Assembly (NCBI RefSeq): GCF_013870525.1
Contig: NZ_JACBXD010000036.1
Coordinates: 1 to 64,000 of the forward strand
From: Amycolatopsis pittospori
GTDB lineage: Bacteria; Actinomycetota; Actinomycetes; Mycobacteriales; Pseudonocardiaceae
DNA: 64,000 nt
Reading direction: 5' to 3'
Shown: in pieces, positions 16,311 to 25,083 of the stretch
How the letters are laid out: each line of letters opens with the position of its first letter
Numbering within the stretch: position 1 is the first letter of the stretch
Notes under the pieces: model-generated
What the model was told of the DNA's origin: nothing
Seen by the model: the letters and a program-made list of their open reading frames with translations, nothing else
The model's database searches: none
Made by a program: the position numbers and the translations under genes

Positions 16311-17027
16311 TTAATCGAGAAACTCCAGCACGGCGGTTTTGAATTCCGGGCTCCTCAGCGCCCCACCGTGATCCCCGGGCACCCGCACCAGATCCGCTCC
16401 CGGCACCAGCTCGACGAGCGTCTCGATGCCCTGGCTGATCGGGTCGTCGACGCCGGCCACGAACCGCGCCGGGACCTCGACCGCGCCCGCGACCGGAGCG
16501 AACGGCTCGGCACGCAGGTCCTCGATGCACCGTGCGAGAGCGGTGGGATTCCGTCCCGGCGCGGTGATCATGTGCGCGATCATCCCGGTCAGTGGATCGG
16601 ACGGTGCCTTACCACCGTCGGCGAACGCCAGCGCCGCCGCGACGTCGACGGCACCGAACGGTTCGAACGGGCTCACCCCGCCGAGCACCAGCCGTCGGAC
16701 GGGCGCCTGGGCGGGTAGTTCCCAGGAAAGGCGGGCGCCCAGCGAGTACCCGACGATGTCCACTTCGGACAGTTTCCCGACGAGACGCGAGAGTTCGGCG
16801 GTGATCGCCTTGGCGCCCAGCGAACCGGCGGGCGCCGCGCTGGATCCGTGGCCGGGCAGGTCGGGCACCAGGACTTCGCGACCGGCCGCGGTGAGCGCGG
16901 ACGGCCAGCCGGTGGTGATCCAGTCGGTGTGCCCGTCGGAGGCGAACCCGTGCACCAGCAGGACCGGCGGCCCGGAGACCGTCTCGGGGGCGAAGCGGCG
17001 CACGGCCAAGGAAGTGGTGGCAGACAA
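16311..17027 (-). CDS. Alpha/beta hydrolase
   Basis: A 238-residue hydrolase with the oxyanion HG (LLVHGFASDG), nucleophile elbow VGYSLGA, acid in AGVDDPISQ and histidine in PGDHGG, i.e. a full triad in a fold without a large lid. It follows the oligopeptide-type transport genes by 12 bp on the same strand and is probably the last gene of that operon. Hydrolysis of an imported ester, amide or lactone is a reasonable inference. The closest functional classes are MhpC-like C-C hydrolases and small esterases; neither can be assigned with certainty. Confidence 0.82.
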   Translation of the reverse strand: MSATTSLAVRRFAPETVSGPPVLLVHGFASDGHTDWITTGWPSALTAAGREVLVPDLPGHGSSAAPAGSLGAKAITAELSRLVGKLSEVDIVGYSLGARLSWELPAQAPVRRLVLGGVSPFEPFGAVDVAAALAFADGGKAPSDPLTGMIAHMITAPGRNPTALARCIEDLRAEPFAPVAGAVEVPARFVAGVDDPISQGIETLVELVPGADLVRVPGDHGGALRSPEFKTAVLEFLD

Positions 17028-17039
17028 CGGAGTCCTTTC

Positions 17040-17960
17040 TCAGCTGGCGGAGGGACGGCGGGTGCGCAGGCGCTGCAGTTCGCTCAGTGTCCGCGCGCGG
17101 GCGTCGACGGCGATCCGCAGCGACGATCCGATGAGGTTCAGCAGGAAGACGCAGACCATGATCGTCACACCGGGCGCGATCACCAGCCAGGGCGCCTGGA
17201 CCAGATAGGACCGGCCTTCGGCGATCATGTTGCCCCAGGTCGGGGTCGGGGGAGCGATACCGAGGCCGAGGAAGCTCATCGCGCCGTCGACCAGCATCGC
17301 CGCCGCGGACAGGATGACCACCTGCACGAGCGCCAGCGGCAGCACGTTCGGGAACACGTGCACGACGAGGATCTTCCACCGGCTCATCCCGGACACCCGG
17401 GCCGCGCCGATGTACGCCCGGCCGGCGATGCCGAGCACCCGGCTCCGGATGACGCGTGCGGTGAAGGGCGTGAAGATCACCGTCAGCGCGATCAGCTCGG
17501 TCCAGATGCTCGCGCCCAGCGAGATCGCCAGTGCCATCGCCAGGATGATCGCCGGGAACGACATCCAGGCGTCCATCAGCCGCATCAGCACCGCGTCCGC
17601 GGCCCGGAAGAAGCCGCTGATCAGCCCGATCACCAGACCGGTGAAGGCCGCGCACAAGGTGATCAGCGCGGACAGTCCGAGCGACGCCCGCCCGCCGGAG
17701 ACCAGCCGGGTCAGCACGTCGCGGCCGAACGAGTCCGTGCCGAGCGGATGCGCGGCCGAAGGCGGCAGCAGCCGGTTGACCGGATCGGTCGCGCTCACAC
17801 TGGGCAGGAAGAACGGCAGCACGATCACGGCCAGGACGATCAGCCCCAGCAGGACACTGGTGATGACCAGCATCCGGTTGCGGCGGAACACCTTCGCCAC
17901 GCGACGTTCCGACGGCGCTTCCCGCACCGACGGCGTCTTGTCCACCAGGGCCACGCTCAC
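17040..17960 (-). CDS. Oligopeptide-type ABC transporter permease (DppC/OppC-like)
   Basis: A 306-residue inner-membrane permease with the OppC N-terminal module (one helix, then HPLGTDSFGRDVLTRL) and five further helices. The ATPase-contact EAA loop reads GAARVSGMSRWKIL. The GTG start overlaps the stop of the DppB-like permease (GTGA). With the permease, binding protein and double ATPase it forms a complete importer encoded in the order ATPase, binding protein, permease, permease. Confidence 0.9.
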   Translation of the reverse strand: MSVALVDKTPSVREAPSERRVAKVFRRNRMLVITSVLLGLIVLAVIVLPFFLPSVSATDPVNRLLPPSAAHPLGTDSFGRDVLTRLVSGGRASLGLSALITLCAAFTGLVIGLISGFFRAADAVLMRLMDAWMSFPAIILAMALAISLGASIWTELIALTVIFTPFTARVIRSRVLGIAGRAYIGAARVSGMSRWKILVVHVFPNVLPLALVQVVILSAAAMLVDGAMSFLGLGIAPPTPTWGNMIAEGRSYLVQAPWLVIAPGVTIMVCVFLLNLIGSSLRIAVDARARTLSELQRLRTRRPSAS

Positions 17961-18901
17961 GAGACACGCACCTTCGGGTCGAGCAGCGCGTACGACAGGT
18001 CCACCAGCAGGTTGACCAGGACGAACAGCACCGCGACGAACAACGTCACACCCTGGATCAGCGGGAAGTCCCGGGTGGACACCGCGCCCATCAGCAGATG
18101 GCCGAGCCCGGGCACGACGAAGATGGACTCGATGATCACGATCCCGCCGACCAGCATGGCGAAGTTGCTGCCCAGCTGGGTGATCAGGGGCATCAGCGCG
18201 TTCGGCAGGACGTGTTTGGTCATCACCTGCCGCTCGGAGAGCCCCTTGACCCGCGCGGTGCGCAGATACGCCAGCGGGAGTTCGCCGAGCAGGCTTTCGC
18301 GCAGGGTGAGCACGAACAACGCGGTCTGCCCGATGACCAGCACGGTCAGCGGGAGCACCAGGGCGGGCACCGCTGTCGCGGGATCGGTGAACAGGTTTTC
18401 GTAGCCGCTGGACGGGAACCAGCGCAGCGTCACCGAGAACACCAGCACGAGCATCAGCGAGATCCAGAAGTCCGGCATCGCCATCCCGAGCGCGGACAGC
18501 CGGTCCAGTGCCCGCGCCACCGGATTGCGCGGCGACACGGCCTGCCAGGAGGTGATCGCGACCGAGAGGAAGAAGCTGATCACCGTGGACAGCACGGCCA
18601 GGGTCAGCGTCGGCAGGATGTGGTCGGCGACCACGCCGAGCACCGGCGCGTGGTAGGTGATCGACGTCCCGAAGTCGCCCTGCAGCACGTTCCCGGCCCA
18701 GCCGAGGTACTGCTCCCACAGCGTTCCGTTGAGCCCCATGCTCTCCCGCAGCGCGTCCACATCGGACGGACGCGCCGTGGGGCCGAGGATGGCCTGCGCC
18801 GGATCGCCGGGGATCAGCCGGATGACGAAGAACATCATCGTGCCGACGATCACCAGGATGATCACCAGATCGCGCAGCCTGCGCAACAGCAGACCGGTCA
18901 T
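17957..18901 (-). CDS. Oligopeptide-type ABC transporter permease (DppB/OppB-like)
   Basis: A 314-residue permease with the DppB start RRLRDLVIILVIVGTMMFFVIRLIPGDPA, six predicted helices and an EAA loop (YLRTARVKGLSERQVMTKHVLPNAL). The start overlaps the binding-protein stop (ATGA). It pairs with the DppC-like protein encoded next. It is full length with no sign of decay. Confidence 0.9.
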   Translation of the reverse strand: MTGLLLRRLRDLVIILVIVGTMMFFVIRLIPGDPAQAILGPTARPSDVDALRESMGLNGTLWEQYLGWAGNVLQGDFGTSITYHAPVLGVVADHILPTLTLAVLSTVISFFLSVAITSWQAVSPRNPVARALDRLSALGMAMPDFWISLMLVLVFSVTLRWFPSSGYENLFTDPATAVPALVLPLTVLVIGQTALFVLTLRESLLGELPLAYLRTARVKGLSERQVMTKHVLPNALMPLITQLGSNFAMLVGGIVIIESIFVVPGLGHLLMGAVSTRDFPLIQGVTLFVAVLFVLVNLLVDLSYALLDPKVRVS

Positions 18902-20478
18902 GATGCCAGCCAGGTGTTCCAGAAGACGCGGTAGAAGTCGCCGTAGCCCTTGAGCTTGGGGGAGTAGGCCGCGTACAGCTTGGACTGGCTCAGCGTGATC
19001 ACCGAGAGCTGCTTCCAGGTGAACGCCTGCAGCTTGTCCACCACGGCCTTCGCCTGTTCCGGTGTGGTCGAGGCGTTGAACTCCGCCATCAGGCCGTCCA
19101 GTTCGGGCGAGGACGAACCGTTCAGCGTGCCCAGGGTGAGCGCGGGCATCTGCGCGGGCGAGGTCAGCGCCGAGTCGAAGAACAGCGTGGTGATGTCCCA
19201 GCCACCCGGTTCCTTCGTCAGGGTGCCCAGCATGGTGGCGAAGTCGAAGGTGTCGATCTTGGTGTTGATGCCGATCTTCGACAGGCTGTCCTGGATCAGC
19301 ACAGCCCACTTGCCGAACTCGGGGTAGGAGTTGGTGGTGACGATGCGGATCGTCGCGCCGGCGGTGATCCCGACCTCGGCGAGCAGCTGCTTGGCCTTCT
19401 CGGGATCGTGCTTCTTGTAGACCTCTTCGCCCGCCGTGGAATAGAACTGCTTGTTGTCCGGGGAGGCGAAGGCACCGGTTTCGACGGTCAGATCCTTGCT
19501 GCCGCCGGTGGCCGCGTTGATCGCGGGCTTGTCCAGCAACAGGTTCAGTGCCTCGCGGGCCCGCGGGTCGGCGAACTTCGAACCGGTGTTGAAGTTCGGG
19601 ATGATCACATTGTCGTTGCCGCCGGGCAGGTTGTGCACCACCACGGCCGGGTTGTTGCGCAGGGTCTCGTACTGGTCGTTGGTGGGCATGATGTGGTCCC
19701 ACTGCCCGGTCTGCAGGCCGTTGATCAGCGCGTCCTGATCGGAGACCACCTTGTAGGTCACGGTGTCCAGGTACGCGTGCTTGGCGCCCGCCTGCCCACC
19801 CCAGTCCTCTTCGGACCGCGACTTGTAGCCGGAGTACCGCTCCAGCACCAGCTCGCGGCCGATGTCCCAGCTCTTCAGCTTGTACGGCCCGGTCCCGATC
19901 GCCTTGTCCTGCGCGAAACCGGTCGGTGCGACGCCGGTGAGGTTCTTCGCCTCGTAGATCTCCGTGCCTGCCCCCGCCAGTTCGTTGATCAGCGGGTAAC
20001 GCGGCTGCTTGAGCTTGATGGTCACCGTCGCCGGGTCGGCCGGCGTGATCGCCTCGATGTCGGGGGTGACCAGCTGGCCGGTGCGGTGGACCTGCTGCCA
20101 GCGCTTGAGGCTCGCCACGACGTCCTCGGACGTCAGCGCGTTCCCGTCGTGGAAGGTGACGCCCTGGCGCAGCTTGAACGTGTAGGTGAGTCTGTCCGGG
20201 CTGGTGGTGAAGTCCTCGACCAGCATGGGCCGGGCGGTGAAACCCTTGTCCACCTCGAACAGCTTCTCGTACATCATGTTGCCGATATGCGCGGTCACCT
20301 GGCCGGGGTTCGCGACCATGTCGAGCGACTGCGGGTCGGTGGGCACCGCGACGTTCAGGTTGCCGCCCGTCTTCGGGGGACCGTCGGCGGCGCCCCCGCC
20401 TGCCTGCCCTCCCATACACGAGCTGAGCAGTAGGACGGTGGCCATGCCGAGGGCGGCCGTGGTCAGGGTTCGTCTCAT
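18898..20478 (-). CDS. Extracellular solute-binding lipoprotein, family 5
   Basis: A 526-residue SBP_bac_5 protein with a lipoprotein signal (LLLSSC, cysteine at 21) and a Gly/Ala-rich linker. The family-5 features are present: a TLTYTFKLR-like core (RLTYTFKLRQGVTFHDG), then TGPYKLKSW and NTWLA at the end. Such proteins bind peptides but also nickel, glycosides, opines or aromatic conjugates. Given the neighbouring dehydrogenases and hydrolases, a non-peptide substrate is possible. The start overlaps the stop of the ATPase gene (ATGA). Confidence 0.9.
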   Translation of the reverse strand: MRRTLTTAALGMATVLLLSSCMGGQAGGGAADGPPKTGGNLNVAVPTDPQSLDMVANPGQVTAHIGNMMYEKLFEVDKGFTARPMLVEDFTTSPDRLTYTFKLRQGVTFHDGNALTSEDVVASLKRWQQVHRTGQLVTPDIEAITPADPATVTIKLKQPRYPLINELAGAGTEIYEAKNLTGVAPTGFAQDKAIGTGPYKLKSWDIGRELVLERYSGYKSRSEEDWGGQAGAKHAYLDTVTYKVVSDQDALINGLQTGQWDHIMPTNDQYETLRNNPAVVVHNLPGGNDNVIIPNFNTGSKFADPRAREALNLLLDKPAINAATGGSKDLTVETGAFASPDNKQFYSTAGEEVYKKHDPEKAKQLLAEVGITAGATIRIVTTNSYPEFGKWAVLIQDSLSKIGINTKIDTFDFATMLGTLTKEPGGWDITTLFFDSALTSPAQMPALTLGTLNGSSSPELDGLMAEFNASTTPEQAKAVVDKLQAFTWKQLSVITLSQSKLYAAYSPKLKGYGDFYRVFWNTWLAS

Positions 20479-22232
20479 GGGTTCCGCACTCCAGTGTGGG
20501 GGTGGGCGGGCAGTTCGGGATTCGCCGCGAGGAGACGGCGGGTGTAGTCGTGGCGCGGCCGGAGCCGGATCTCGTCCGGATCCCCGGTTTCGATCAGTTC
20601 GCCCCGGTACATCACGCCGACGCGGTCGGCGACCGAGAGCACGAGGCTCAGGTTGTGGGTGATGAACAGGAAGCTCAGCGCGCGGGTGCGCCGCAGTTCG
20701 AGCAGCAGGTTCATCACCTGGCCCTGCACCGAGACGTCGAGGGCCGAGGTGGGTTCGTCGGCGACGATGAGGTCGGGCTCGGCGGCGATCGCACGGGCGA
20801 TCGAGACGCGCTGACGCTGGCCCCCGGAAAGCTGTGAGGGCAGTTTCTTGGCGGTGTCGGAGGGAAGCCCGACCTCGTCGATCAGTTCGGTGACCCGGCG
20901 GTCGAGGTCCGCGCCGCGCAGGCCGGTGAGCTCCCGCAACGGTTCGGCGATGATCCTGGCGGCGCTGTGCCGGGGATCGAGTGAACTCTGCGGATCCTGG
21001 AAGATGAGCTGCGCGCGACGGCGGAACGCGCGCTCGTCGCCGTCGAGGCCTTTCGATGTACACCGGTGCTCGCCGAACGTGATGGTGCCCGCGGTGGGCG
21101 TCTCCAACGCGCTCACCAGACGGCCGAGCGTGGTCTTGCCCGAACCGGATTCCCCGACCAGACCGAAGAACTCGCCGGGCGCGATCTCCAGGGACACGTC
21201 CTTGACGGCGTGGACCTCCGGCTCTCGGCTCAGGGAGAACCGGCCACGGTGTCCGTACACTTTGGACACCGAGTCGATGACGAGCGCGGTGCCCTCGCCG
21301 GCCGCGGTCTTCCGGCCCGCCAGTGTCCTGGTCTCGGTCGCGACCGCCGATTCGCCGTTCATCGCGGCTTCCAGCAGTGCCTCGGAGATCGTCGGGAAGC
21401 CGTCGCGCCTGCTGACCCCGAGCTTCGGCACGCAGTCGAGCAGCGCTTTGGTGTAGGGATGCTTCGGCGCGTGCAGAATGTCCTCTTTGGACCCGAGCTC
21501 GACCAGTTCGCCGCGGTACATCACCGCGATCCGGTCGGCCACCTGCGCGGCGACGCCCATGTCGTGCGTGATGAAGACGCACGCGGTGCCGTGGTCGCGG
21601 CGGACCCGGTCGAACAGGGTGAGGATTTCCGCCTGTGTGGTCACGTCCAGTGCCGTGGTCGGCTCGTCGGCGATCAGCAGGCTCGGGTCGGCCATCAGCG
21701 CCAGCGCGATCATCACGCGCTGCTGCATCCCGCCCGACATCTGGTGCGGGTACAGCGAAAGCACCCGGTCGGTGTCGGTGAGCCCGACCTCCTTGAGCAG
21801 TCCGCGGGCTTTCGTCTCCGCCTCGCGGTGCAACGGCGTGCCCTTGCGCGCGGCTTGGCGAGGCAGGGAGCCGGGTTTGCGGTAGGCCTCGATCAGCTGC
21901 TTGCCGACCCGTTGACTCGGATTGAGCGAATCCAGTGCCTCCTGGAAGATCATCCCGATCCGCGGTCCGCGGTAGGCGCGCATCTCGTCGGCGGAAAGCC
22001 GGGTGAGATCCACGCCGTCCACGGTGATCTCACCGCGCGTGCGCACCGGCGCGACGAACTCCAGCAACCGGATGATCGACAAGGCCGTCACCGTCTTACC
22101 GCTGCCGGACTCGCCGACCACGCAGAGTGTCCGGCCTTGTTCGAGGTCGAACGAGAGTTCGCGGACCAGTTCGCGTTCGGTCTCGTCGGCGATCACGCCG
22201 ACGGTCAGTTCACGTAATTCGAGCAGGGTCAT
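20475..22232 (-). CDS. Duplicated ABC ATPase (DppD-DppF-type fusion)
   Basis: One 585-residue protein carries both ATPase domains of the importer. Domain 1 (about 1-285) has GESGSGKT, MSGGMQQR and LLIADEPTTALD; domain 2 (about 315-580) has GESGSGKT, LSGGQRQR and LIVADEPTSALD. Each ends with the oligopeptide-type C-terminal segment (HPYTKALL, HDYTRRLL). The start at 22232 follows AAAGGGGATT; the frame is open upstream to a TTG at 22337, but MTLLELREL is the usual family start. It is transcribed from the divergent control region at 22330-22450 that has two CTAC-N4-GTAG sites. Confidence 0.9.
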   Translation of the reverse strand: MTLLELRELTVGVIADETERELVRELSFDLEQGRTLCVVGESGSGKTVTALSIIRLLEFVAPVRTRGEITVDGVDLTRLSADEMRAYRGPRIGMIFQEALDSLNPSQRVGKQLIEAYRKPGSLPRQAARKGTPLHREAETKARGLLKEVGLTDTDRVLSLYPHQMSGGMQQRVMIALALMADPSLLIADEPTTALDVTTQAEILTLFDRVRRDHGTACVFITHDMGVAAQVADRIAVMYRGELVELGSKEDILHAPKHPYTKALLDCVPKLGVSRRDGFPTISEALLEAAMNGESAVATETRTLAGRKTAAGEGTALVIDSVSKVYGHRGRFSLSREPEVHAVKDVSLEIAPGEFFGLVGESGSGKTTLGRLVSALETPTAGTITFGEHRCTSKGLDGDERAFRRRAQLIFQDPQSSLDPRHSAARIIAEPLRELTGLRGADLDRRVTELIDEVGLPSDTAKKLPSQLSGGQRQRVSIARAIAAEPDLIVADEPTSALDVSVQGQVMNLLLELRRTRALSFLFITHNLSLVLSVADRVGVMYRGELIETGDPDEIRLRPRHDYTRRLLAANPELPAHPHTGVRNP

Positions 22233-22347
22233 GAATCCCCTTTCCCGAGCCCGCCCGAGGCGGACCGCACTGCCGGGGAACGAGCCTCCGGCGGGGGTAG
22301 TTCTACGCATGTTGACACTGGGGGAGTGCGCTGTCAATGGGTATATT

Positions 22348-22359
22348 CTACGAATGTAG
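22348..22359. promoter_or_regulatory. CTAC-N4-GTAG operator, transporter side
   Basis: CTAC-GAAT-GTAG lies 116 bp upstream of the transporter ATPase start. A leftward -10-like TAGAAT (22350 to 22345) overlaps it, predicting a ~100-nt 5' leader for the ABC operon. Confidence 0.68.
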
Positions 22360-22419
22360 GAAGTTGATATCCGGCGGGTTTTGCCTGGCAGTGGGCGAAA
22401 ACTGACGCTGGATTCTTTT

Positions 22420-22435
22420 GTCTACGTCTGTAGAC
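22420..22435. promoter_or_regulatory. CTAC-N4-GTAG operator, methyltransferase side
   Basis: GTCTAC-GTCT-GTAGAC has perfect six-base arms and overlaps a rightward -10-like TAGACT (22431-22436), about 30 bp before the methyltransferase start. It is the second operator copy in this divergent region. Confidence 0.7.
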
Positions 22436-22466
22436 TCTCGGCGGAAACGAGCTAAGGAGGGCACCC

Positions 22467-23453
22467 GTGAGCGGGTCGACCAGAACAGCCGGTCCCGAGC
22501 GGATCGTGGACATCGCCGTGGGGTACATGGCGGCCAAGCAACTCTTCGCGGCGAGCCGGATCGGCCTGTTCACCGCACTCGGCGACGGGCCGCTGACGGC
22601 CGCGGAACTGGCGGGGAAGACCGGCAAACCGGAGAAGATCACCCGCATCCTCGGTGACGCCATGTCATCACTCGGTCTGCTGTCGCGTGTGGACGGACGA
22701 TACGAACTGGCCGCGGACGCGGCGGAATACCTGGGTGGCGGGGACCTCGATCTCGCGCCGTTCCTGACCTTCCTCGACGCCATCAGCTACCCGCACTGGT
22801 TGCAGTTCGGTCACACCGCCGATTCCGGCGAGCCCGGCAAGCTGGAGATGGACGACGCGCGCTGGGGCACGTTCATGGCCGGCGTGATGACCTACAACGC
22901 CCTGCACGCCAAGATGCTGGCCGGCGCGTTCGACTACGCGCCCTACCGCAGGCTGCTCGACCTCGGCGGGCTCTCCAGCGCGTTCGCGCTCGAAGCCATG
23001 GGGGCCAACGAAGAACTGCACACGACGTTCGTCTTCGCCCCCGGCTTCACGGAGTCGGTCACCAACGCGGTCGCCGAGGCGGGACTCGCGGACCGGGCGG
23101 CCGTCGTCGGCGCGGAGACGCCCACGGCCCGGCCGGAAGGCGAGTTCGACCTGGTGATGGTCAACCACGTCGTCCACCGGTTCGACGCGAAGCAGAACGC
23201 GGAGATCCTGCGCAACGCCCGCGCGGCCGCCGCGCCGGGGGCCCGTCTGCTGCTGCTCGACTTCTTCCTCGACGACGACGCGGTCCAGCGGCCGATCGAC
23301 GCGCTCCACGCGGCGGAGTACCTGGTCATCGACGGCACCGTCGTCTACCCCGAGGCCGAGGTCCACGAGTGGCTGAACGAGGCCGGCTGGCGGGTCGTCG
23401 ACCGGCTCGCGCTGCCGGGCAGCCCGCGGGTGCTCGTCGCGGAAGCGGTGTAG
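22467..23453 (+). CDS. O-methyltransferase-like protein (family 2 fold)
   Basis: A 328-residue protein with a textbook AAGGAGG site and GTG start. The N-terminal winged-helix dimerisation domain (AAKQLFAASRIGLFTAL, LTAAELAGKTG) and C-terminal Rossmann domain match SAM-dependent O-methyltransferases, including the catalytic-histidine segment VNHVVHRFD. The glycine-rich SAM motif is poor, however: LLDLGGLSSAFAL instead of a DVGGGxG-type loop. This may reduce or abolish SAM binding. It is the first gene of the rightward pair with the esterase, under the putative TetR operator. Confidence 0.78.
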   Translation: MSGSTRTAGPERIVDIAVGYMAAKQLFAASRIGLFTALGDGPLTAAELAGKTGKPEKITRILGDAMSSLGLLSRVDGRYELAADAAEYLGGGDLDLAPFLTFLDAISYPHWLQFGHTADSGEPGKLEMDDARWGTFMAGVMTYNALHAKMLAGAFDYAPYRRLLDLGGLSSAFALEAMGANEELHTTFVFAPGFTESVTNAVAEAGLADRAAVVGAETPTARPEGEFDLVMVNHVVHRFDAKQNAEILRNARAAAAPGARLLLLDFFLDDDAVQRPIDALHAAEYLVIDGTVVYPEAEVHEWLNEAGWRVVDRLALPGSPRVLVAEAV

Positions 23454-23455
23454 CC

Positions 23456-24385
23456 GTGGCTCTCGATCCCGCGGTCAAGGAGCTGCTCGCCCGCAGCGCG
23501 CCACCCGAGGCGCCCGCTCTTCCGCCGACGGCCGCCGAGCTGCGGGCCGCGTTCGCCGCTTCGTGGCGGCGTCCGGAAACGGTCGAGCAGGTCGCTTCGG
23601 TCACCGATCACGTCCTGCCTTCCGGGGTCCGGGTGCGGCTGTACCTGCCCGAGGCTTCCGGGCCGGTGCCCGCGTTCGTCTGGATCCACGGTGGTGGCTG
23701 GACGATCGGCTCGATCGACGAGAACGAGATCGCGTCGCGTGCGGTGTGCAACGCGGCCAAGGTCGCCGTCGTCGCGGTGGACTACCGGCTCGCCCCGGAG
23801 AACCCGTTCCCGGCGGCGCCGGACGACTGCTACGCCGTCGTCGAATGGCTCGCTGCGGGCGGCGCTGGTGACGCGGTGGACCCGGGACGGATCGCCATCG
23901 GCGGCGAGAGCGCCGGCGGGAACCTGTCCACGGTGGTCTCGATGATGTCCCGGGATCGCAGCGGTCCGCCGCTGGCCGCGCAGGTGCTGATCTGCCCGGT
24001 CTACGGCCATCCCGACGACGGTTTCCGGTCGTACACGGATTTCGCCGAGGGTTTCGGCATGACGGCCGGGGCGATGCGGTTCTTCTTCGAGCAGTACGTG
24101 TCGGATCCCGCGCAGCTGAACGATCCGTACCTGCTGCCGCTGCGGGCCACCGACCTGACCGGCCTCCCGCCGGCACTGGTGCTGACGGCCGAGTACGACG
24201 TCCTGCGTGACGAGGGGGAGGAGTTCGCGCGGCGCCTCGCCGACACGGGCACCCCGGTGGAGATGACGCGGTACTCGGGGCAGATCCACGGCTTCTACGG
24301 TCTCTACACGGACCTCCCGGCCTCGCCGCGGTCCCATGGACACGTGGCGAGCTTCCTGACCCGCGTCTTCGACACCCGCGTTTAG
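23456..24385 (+). CDS. Alpha/beta hydrolase, hormone-sensitive-lipase esterase, second copy
   Basis: A 309-residue HSL-type hydrolase with the GTG start two bases after the methyltransferase stop, hence translationally linked. It shows WIHGGGW, VDYRLAPE, GGESAGGN as nucleophile elbow, the acid in AEYDVLRDEGE and histidine in GQIHGFYG. It is similar in layout to the esterase at 7005-7928 but with the canonical GESAGG elbow. As the last gene of the pair it is followed by a complex inverted repeat. Substrate unknown. Confidence 0.88.
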   Translation: MALDPAVKELLARSAPPEAPALPPTAAELRAAFAASWRRPETVEQVASVTDHVLPSGVRVRLYLPEASGPVPAFVWIHGGGWTIGSIDENEIASRAVCNAAKVAVVAVDYRLAPENPFPAAPDDCYAVVEWLAAGGAGDAVDPGRIAIGGESAGGNLSTVVSMMSRDRSGPPLAAQVLICPVYGHPDDGFRSYTDFAEGFGMTAGAMRFFFEQYVSDPAQLNDPYLLPLRATDLTGLPPALVLTAEYDVLRDEGEEFARRLADTGTPVEMTRYSGQIHGFYGLYTDLPASPRSHGHVASFLTRVFDTRV

Positions 24386-24454
24386 TCCTCTGAATGCGAT
24401 CGTTCGCGCCACGTACTACCGCATCCAGAGGACTGAATGCGGTAGTACGTGGCG
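24384..24454. terminator. Interleaved inverted repeats, probable bidirectional terminator
   Basis: An 18-bp perfect stem (24407-24424 with 24437-24454, loop 12 bases) lies between convergent genes. A second pair, AGTCCTCTG at 24384-24392 and its complement at 24426-24434, places one arm inside the loop of the first, an H-type pseudoknot arrangement. The first arm overlaps the esterase stop codon by two bases. Confidence 0.6.
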
Positions 24455-25042
24455 TCAGGGGCGGCCCAGGCGCTCGAAGAACGACTCCAGGTGCTGCCGC
24501 TGCAAAGCGATCGTCGAGAACTCTCCGGCGACCAGGCTCATCACGTTCGCCCCCGCGTTGATCAGGACGACCTCGTCGACGAGCTGTTCGTCCGGGGTCG
24601 AGGTGACGATGTCGCCGTCCTCCCGGCCTTCCGTCAGGTATCGGTGGAGCAGCCCGCGCCACGACCGGATGTGTTCGAGGTACTTGTCCTGCAGCTTCGG
24701 GTTGGTCAGCGACAGCTGCCAGAAGGTGAGCAGGACGCGCCCCGCGGCGATGCGGTTCTCGTCGATCGGCATCGACGAGACGCACAGCTCCCGCAGCGCT
24801 ACCAGCCCGCGCAGTTCGTCCAGCTCCACGTACTCGCGCATCATGCCGAGCGCGCGTTCGTAGGTGGCCTGGATGATGTCTTCCTTGCTCGGGAAGTACA
24901 GCTTCAGCGCCCCGTTCGCGAAACCCGCGGCGGCCGCGATCTCGCGCATGGTGGCGGCCTCGATCCCGCCTTCGGTGATCAAGTCCCAGGTGACGTCGAC
25001 GATGTGACTGCGCCGCTCGTCGTGGTCGATGATCTTCGGCAT
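24455..25042 (-). CDS. TetR-family repressor, likely regulator of the CTAC-N4-GTAG set
   Basis: A 195-residue TetR protein: the DNA-binding region (VTWDLITEGGIEAATMREIAAAAGFANGALKLYFPSKEDII) is canonical and the C-terminal domain helical, resembling the BetI-like (TetR_C_6) group. It has a GGGAGG ribosome site. A CTAC-N4-GTAG palindrome begins 26 bp upstream and contains the probable -10 hexamer TACACT, pointing to autorepression. As the only regulator inside the set, it is the best candidate to bind all five operators; this is inferred from position and pattern. Confidence 0.85.
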   Translation of the reverse strand: MPKIIDHDERRSHIVDVTWDLITEGGIEAATMREIAAAAGFANGALKLYFPSKEDIIQATYERALGMMREYVELDELRGLVALRELCVSSMPIDENRIAAGRVLLTFWQLSLTNPKLQDKYLEHIRSWRGLLHRYLTEGREDGDIVTSTPDEQLVDEVVLINAGANVMSLVAGEFSTIALQRQHLESFFERLGRP

Positions 25043-25067
25043 CGGTGGACCTCCCGCACTGGTTCTT

Positions 25068-25079
25068 CTACCAGTGTAG
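25068..25079. promoter_or_regulatory. CTAC-N4-GTAG operator of the TetR gene
   Basis: CTAC-CAGT-GTAG lies between the amidohydrolase stop and the TetR start, overlapping leftward TACACT (25078 to 25073). An overlapping CACTGG-N8-CCAGTG repeat (25057-25076) adds a second symmetry. Confidence 0.7.
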
Positions 25080-25083
25080 GAGA

